Assembly: GCA_900754255.1 (NCBI GenBank)
Contig: CAAECI010000059.1
Location: forward strand, 1 to 45,628
Origin: an uncultured Succinivibrio sp.
GTDB taxonomy: Bacteria; Pseudomonadota; Gammaproteobacteria; Enterobacterales; Succinivibrionaceae
Direction of reading: 5' to 3'
Length of the DNA stretch: 45,628 nucleotides
Shown here: one piece after another, positions 42,104 to 45,628 of the stretch
Position numbering within the stretch: position 1 is the stretch's first letter
Layout of the letters: each line of letters begins with the position of its first letter
Notes under the pieces: model-generated
Database searches by the model: none
What the model was told of the DNA's origin: nothing
Seen by the model: only the letters and a program-made list of their open reading frames with translations
Position numbers and translations under genes: made by a program

Positions 42104-42172
42104 TCCAGAATGTTTACAAGATGACTATTTATTTTAGCCTAAACAGTCGTGTTAATTATCGAGGTATATAAA

Positions 42173-43432
42173 GTGGATCACGATCGTCAAAAACTTCATG
42201 AGCGCGCTCTTGCGTATCATGAGCAGCCCGTTTCCGGAAAGATTAAAGTCGTAATAACCAAGCCTGCGGAAACAGCAGACGACCTGACCCTAGCTTACAG
42301 CCCCGGTGTCGGCGAACCCGTAAAAGAAATAGCTCGTGATCCCGAGACTGCTTATCGTTATACCGGTAAGGGCAACAGCGTAGCCATTATTTCAAACGGT
42401 ACGGCCATTCTAGGCCTTGGAAATTTAGGACCTCTGGCATCAAAGCCGGTGATGGAAGGAAAGGCGCTGCTGTTCAATCGTTTCGCCGGTATCAACGCCA
42501 TAGATATCGAAGTTAGAAATAAGACTGTTGACGAATTCATTACCACCGTCGAGTGCATTGCCGATACCTTCGGTGGCATCAATCTTGAGGATATCAAGGC
42601 TCCCGAGTGCTTCATCATCGAGCGTGAGCTTATCAAGCGCTGTAAGGTTCCCATTTTCCATGACGATCAGCACGGCACAGCCATTGTTACTACGGCCGGT
42701 ATTTTGAATGCTGTCGAGTTGCAGGGCAAAAAAATAGAAGACTGCAAGATTGTCTGCGTAGGTGCCGGTGCCGCCGGTATTGCTTGCTCCGATTTCCTCA
42801 TTAAATGCGGTGCCAAGAAGGAAAACTTCTTTATGGTCGATCGTCACGGTGTGATCAGATCCGATCGTCCTCAGTACAATAACGGTGAAAAACCACGTTT
42901 CATAAATGATGCCGGCCCCAAGACCATGGATGAGGCCTTAAAGGATGCCGACGTAATGCTGGGAGTATCAGGTCCGGGACTAATTTCCGAGGATGACGTC
43001 AAGGAGATGGCTCCAAATGCCGTTATTTTTGCCTGCTCCAACCCGGATCCTGAGGTTGATCCCGATCTGGTTCACAAATTGCGTCCGGATATAATCATGG
43101 GTACCGGTCGTTCGGATTATCCCAATCAGATCAATAACGTTTTGTGCTTCCCCTACCTCTTCCGCGGTGCCTTGGACGTAAGAGCCACATGCATCAATGA
43201 AGAAATGGAAAAAGCAGCTATGAATGCTTTGCGAGAACTAGCCAAGGAGCCCGTGCCCGCCGCCGTGGTGAAGGCTGCCGAGGTAGATCACCTGGAGTTC
43301 GGAGCTGATTATTTGATCCCTAAGCCTATGGATCCGCGTCTGCTTAAGAAATTGTCCAAGGCAGTTGCAGAGGCCGCTGTTAAGAGCGGGGTGTCTCAGA
43401 TCCCTCTTCCCGAGCACTATATGGAAGACTGA
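42173..43432 (+). CDS. Malic enzyme, single-domain (oxaloacetate-decarboxylating type)
   Basis: Malic enzyme oxidatively decarboxylates malate to pyruvate, or the reverse, with NAD(P). The 419-residue protein matches the catalytic part of MaeB: TLAYSPGVGEPV near 45-56 with the catalytic Tyr, MEGKALLFNRFAGI with the catalytic Lys, FHDDQHGTA with metal ligands, and the GAGAAGIAC nucleotide loop. It lacks the C-terminal phosphotransacetylase-like domain of the 759-residue E. coli MaeB. The GTG at 42173 has a GAGG site 8 bases upstream; the earlier GTG at 42149 has none. Confidence 0.94.
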   Translation: MDHDRQKLHERALAYHEQPVSGKIKVVITKPAETADDLTLAYSPGVGEPVKEIARDPETAYRYTGKGNSVAIISNGTAILGLGNLGPLASKPVMEGKALLFNRFAGINAIDIEVRNKTVDEFITTVECIADTFGGINLEDIKAPECFIIERELIKRCKVPIFHDDQHGTAIVTTAGILNAVELQGKKIEDCKIVCVGAGAAGIACSDFLIKCGAKKENFFMVDRHGVIRSDRPQYNNGEKPRFINDAGPKTMDEALKDADVMLGVSGPGLISEDDVKEMAPNAVIFACSNPDPEVDPDLVHKLRPDIIMGTGRSDYPNQINNVLCFPYLFRGALDVRATCINEEMEKAAMNALRELAKEPVPAAVVKAAEVDHLEFGADYLIPKPMDPRLLKKLSKAVAEAAVKSGVSQIPLPEHYMED

Positions 43433-43494
43433 TCCTTTAACAACTAACAACTAACAACTTTGAACGCTTAAGATTAAAACAGAGAAAAGAAGTG

Positions 43495-43525
43495 CGTCCT
43501 CCCGTAACAAGGAGGACGTTTTTTT
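43495..43525 (+). terminator. Rho-independent terminator after the malic enzyme gene
   Basis: CGTCCTCC (43495-43502) pairs with GGAGGACG (43511-43518), 8-base loop, followed by seven T. The T-run overlaps the end of trmA, which is on the opposite strand. Confidence 0.88.
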
Positions 43526-44666
43526 ACACCCTGCGCTTTAGCAGAACTCCGCTTTCAAGATGGGGTGTATAGGGGAATTGATCGAAAAAAGCCAGACGCT
43601 CGATATCATGAGTCTTGGTTAAATATTTCAGATCCTCGATTAAGGTAACGGGGTTGCATGAAATGTATATTACGCGGTCGAATTCGGCGGTAAAGCTCAG
43701 GGCTCTTTCATCATTTAATCCGCAACGGGGAGGATCGATGAGCAGGGTTTTGAAATTGTAATCATTGATGCTTACGTCTGCCTCCTTAAGTCTGAAGAAT
43801 TCTCGAACCCCGTTTAGGGCTTCGGAAACTTCTTCAGCACTGAGCCTTACGATCTTAACGTTTTTGATATTGTTGGTTTTGAGATTTAAAAAAGCCGTCT
43901 TGGTGGGAATGCGGGCAACCTCCGTGGCCAAAACCTTTGAGAAGCGATCGGCAAGACATACCGTGAAGGTTCCGCTTCCGCAGTAAAGCTCCAAAAGGTC
44001 CGAATCAAGACAGTCGGCCGCGCAAGATCGGGCAAACGACACCATATGGCAGGCAACGCCGGCATTGGGCTGGGAGAAGGTTCCGTTTACTTCATAAAGC
44101 TTGTACTCCCCGCCGTCATCGGTATTTAAGGTTTCTAATACGCTGTCCGTGTCGGCACTGATCTGTTGCTTGTGTGCACGTCCTATGAAATCGCAACAAA
44201 GTCCCTCGTCGGACATTTCTTTTTTAAGGGAGCGAGCCTCGCTTAGCCAAGTAGCCTCGTCAAGGGGACGACGATAATTAAGCGAAACCGTCACTTCCCC
44301 CGTACGTGAGCTTAAAAATTCGCAGGAAAAAACACGCTTATAAAGTACTTCGTGGCGGGGCAGGTATTTAATAAGCAGAGTCATGGCCATATTTATAGGT
44401 TTTGAGGCCATTGGAAATTGAAATAAGGAAATGCGCTCCCGATCCTTACCCTTGCCCTTGAACATGGAAAAGGAGAATGTATCACCTTCCTTAAAAATGC
44501 AGAACTCGGCGCGGCTGCGGAAATTCTCCTTTGCTGATGCGTGAATTTCCGGGGAAGGATGGGCAAGCCCCGCCGCATCAAACAAAGTAAGCGTAGTCTG
44601 GATTTTTTCATTAAGATATGTCGAGTAATTTTGAGGATCGACGGTATAAAGAAGCGGTTCAAGCAT
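43524..44666 (-). CDS. trmA: tRNA (uracil-5-)-methyltransferase
   Basis: TrmA methylates U54 of tRNA (ribothymidine) using S-adenosylmethionine. The 380-residue protein shows ELYCGSGTFT (SAM loop), LLIDPPRCGL, and the catalytic Cys in IYISCNPVTL near residue 331. FRSRAEF near the N-terminus and the absence of an N-terminal TRAM/iron-sulfur domain favour TrmA over RlmC or RlmD. It is divergent from murI with only 36 bp between their starts, so the promoters must overlap coding sequence or each other. Confidence 0.95.
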   Translation of the reverse strand: MLEPLLYTVDPQNYSTYLNEKIQTTLTLFDAAGLAHPSPEIHASAKENFRSRAEFCIFKEGDTFSFSMFKGKGKDRERISLFQFPMASKPINMAMTLLIKYLPRHEVLYKRVFSCEFLSSRTGEVTVSLNYRRPLDEATWLSEARSLKKEMSDEGLCCDFIGRAHKQQISADTDSVLETLNTDDGGEYKLYEVNGTFSQPNAGVACHMVSFARSCAADCLDSDLLELYCGSGTFTVCLADRFSKVLATEVARIPTKTAFLNLKTNNIKNVKIVRLSAEEVSEALNGVREFFRLKEADVSINDYNFKTLLIDPPRCGLNDERALSFTAEFDRVIYISCNPVTLIEDLKYLTKTHDIERLAFFDQFPYTPHLESGVLLKRRV

Positions 44667-44702
44667 AGCGTCTCCGAATTTTTTTACTGTGGGGAATTAT
44701 AT

Positions 44703-45521
44703 ATGGATATTGAAAGCGGCAAGGTAAAGCGCGTGCTGTTTTTTGATTCTGGTGTGGGCGGATTGTCTGTATATCGTGATGTAAAAGCGGAAAATGCGCA
44801 AATGGAAGGAGTTTACCTTTTTGATCACGAGTGTTTCCCGTACGGTACTAAAAGTGAGGCCTTTTTGGAGCAAAGAGTGACCTCGCTTCTTACGATCGCA
44901 GTAGAAAAATTCAAGGTTTGTGCCGTGGTGATAGCCTGTAATACGGCCAGCACGCTGGTATTGCCGGCGGTAAGAAAGGCTCTGAGCGTTCCTGTGGTGG
45001 GAGTGGTTCCCGCCATCAAGCCTGCAGCTAGAATGTCGAAGAAAAAAATAATAGGGCTTATGGCAACCCCTGGGACCGTGCAGCGCCAATATACACGGCA
45101 GTTGATTTCCGACTATGCTTCCGATTGTCGCATTATAGGTATTCCATCCCCCATATTGGCAACCATAGCCGAAAACAGGCTGACGACGGGAGAGGTGGAT
45201 GAAAAGGGGATCGAAAGCTTGGTTAAGCCCATAATGCAGCTTAGCGCAGAGGAAAAACCTGATGTCATAGTATTGGGTTGTACTCATTACCCGTTTATTG
45301 CAGACGTATTGAGGAAACTTTTACCCGATGTTGAATTCATAGACAGCGGACGTGCGATAGGACGCAGGGTCAGACAGGTTTTGTTTGAACTTGGGGATAA
45401 TGCATATATTTCACCGCAGGGTTCACGGGCCTATTACACGGGCGTTTTGACCAATTTTGCCGAAAAAGAAACAATGGTCAGAAAATTCGGTTTTGAATCC
45501 TTGGATTTCTTTAAAATTTAA
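44703..45521 (+). CDS. murI: Glutamate racemase
   Basis: MurI makes D-glutamate for peptidoglycan. The 272-residue protein has D15 in FFDSGVGGLSV, the first catalytic Cys (C79) in ACNTAST and the second in GCTHYPF near residue 190. The open frame runs upstream to 44541 across trmA, but the ATG at 44703 has a GGGGA site and starts correctly for the family. In E. coli murI lies just before rrnB, which fits the sequence that follows here. Confidence 0.96.
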   Translation: MDIESGKVKRVLFFDSGVGGLSVYRDVKAENAQMEGVYLFDHECFPYGTKSEAFLEQRVTSLLTIAVEKFKVCAVVIACNTASTLVLPAVRKALSVPVVGVVPAIKPAARMSKKKIIGLMATPGTVQRQYTRQLISDYASDCRIIGIPSPILATIAENRLTTGEVDEKGIESLVKPIMQLSAEEKPDVIVLGCTHYPFIADVLRKLLPDVEFIDSGRAIGRRVRQVLFELGDNAYISPQGSRAYYTGVLTNFAEKETMVRKFGFESLDFFKI

Positions 45522-45541
45522 TATAAACTAAAAAAACGTAA

Positions 45542-45567
45542 CGATCGGCATAAATAAGCCGTTATCG
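45542..45567 (+). terminator. Hairpin downstream of murI
   Basis: CGATCGGC (45542-45549) pairs with GCCG (45558-45561) and, past a 2-base bulge, ATCG (45564-45567). There is no T-run after it, so it may be a weak or Rho-assisted terminator. Confidence 0.4.
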
Positions 45568-45603
45568 AAGGGGGTAATGACGCTTATATAGAGAAAGTCG
45601 ACG

Positions 45604-45628
45604 AAAAAAAATTAAAAAAAATGTTGAC
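45604..45628 (+). promoter_or_regulatory. Start of a probable rRNA operon promoter (UP element and -35), cut by the window end
   Basis: Two phased A-tracts (seven A at 45604-45610, then ATT and eight A at 45614-45621) are followed by TTGAC at 45624-45628, the start of a -35 hexamer. This looks like the UP element plus -35 box of a strong rrn P1 promoter. Position after murI matches E. coli rrnB. The -10 and rRNA genes lie outside the window. Confidence 0.5.

Noticed and set aside
43439..43461. Short tandem CTAACAA repeat after the malic enzyme gene
   Set aside because: About three 7-bp copies only; too short to call a repeat locus, and there is no spacer structure suggesting CRISPR.
44697..45287. 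196-residue minus-strand frame across murI
   Set aside because: It lies wholly antisense to glutamate racemase, whose catalytic motifs are intact.
1..45628. CRISPR arrays, insertion sequences, prophage genes, tRNA genes, toxin-antitoxin pairs
   Set aside because: I looked for regular repeats, transposase motifs, integrases, cloverleaf-like CCA-ended segments and paired small genes, and found none that could be supported.

Overview
This 45.6 kb window is chromosomal DNA from a gammaproteobacterium. Several gene strings match the E. coli order: coaBC-dut beside rpmB-rpmG-mutM-coaD; ftsN-hslV-hslU-zapB next to priA/rpmE; and murI followed by what looks like the start of an rRNA promoter. Moderate-to-low G+C, a kdkA gene (single phosphorylated Kdo), a single-domain malic enzyme, TRAP and PTS uptake and no respiratory genes would suit an anaerobic, succinate-forming member of the Aeromonadales such as Succinivibrionaceae. 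That family placement is inference, not something read from a marker.

Layout. 1-480: tail of an unknown gene, then a periplasmic HdeB-type acid-stress chaperone. 488-3464 (minus): iron alcohol dehydrogenase, dut and coaBC. 3465-4287: about 820 bp with no recognisable gene. 4288-5650: rpmB, rpmG, mutM. 5647-8017: coaD and a GT9 heptosyltransferase-like gene (minus), then kdkA (plus). 8313-8858: flavodoxin-fold quinone reductase behind a structured leader. 8984-10546: dgoK-dgoA. 10725-14960: lipopolysaccharide core genes waaA, waaF and hldD, plus glpG. 15100-18023: FliL-like protein and plsB. 18382-20474: fieF and cysE. 34523-41579 (minus): priA, argS, ftsN, hslV, hslU, zapB. 41732-45521: rpmE, malic enzyme, trmA, murI. 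The last bases resemble an rrn UP element followed by a -35 box.

The most interesting region is 20552-32269 (minus). A TRAP transporter (dctP, dctQ, dctM) is followed by a family I CoA-transferase, a short-chain dehydrogenase, a 3-hydroxyacyl-CoA dehydrogenase and a thiolase. Beyond a terminator lie an unusual fusion of an acyl-CoA synthetase with a complete glycerate 2-kinase, and a CdaR-type sugar-acid regulator. Glycerate kinase makes no sense for plain hydroxybutyrate use. It does make sense if a 3,4,5-trihydroxypentanoate (2-deoxy-pentonate, for example 2-deoxyribonate) is taken up, activated with CoA, oxidised at C3 and cleaved by thiolase to acetyl-CoA and glyceroyl-CoA. The latter would donate its CoA to new substrate and leave glycerate to be phosphorylated. 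This is a hypothesis from gene content. The regulator gene appears to start at an ATT codon.

A fructose-family PTS EIIABC gene diverges from the TRAP operon across a 350 bp spacer that carries a cluster of TTGCAT half-sites.
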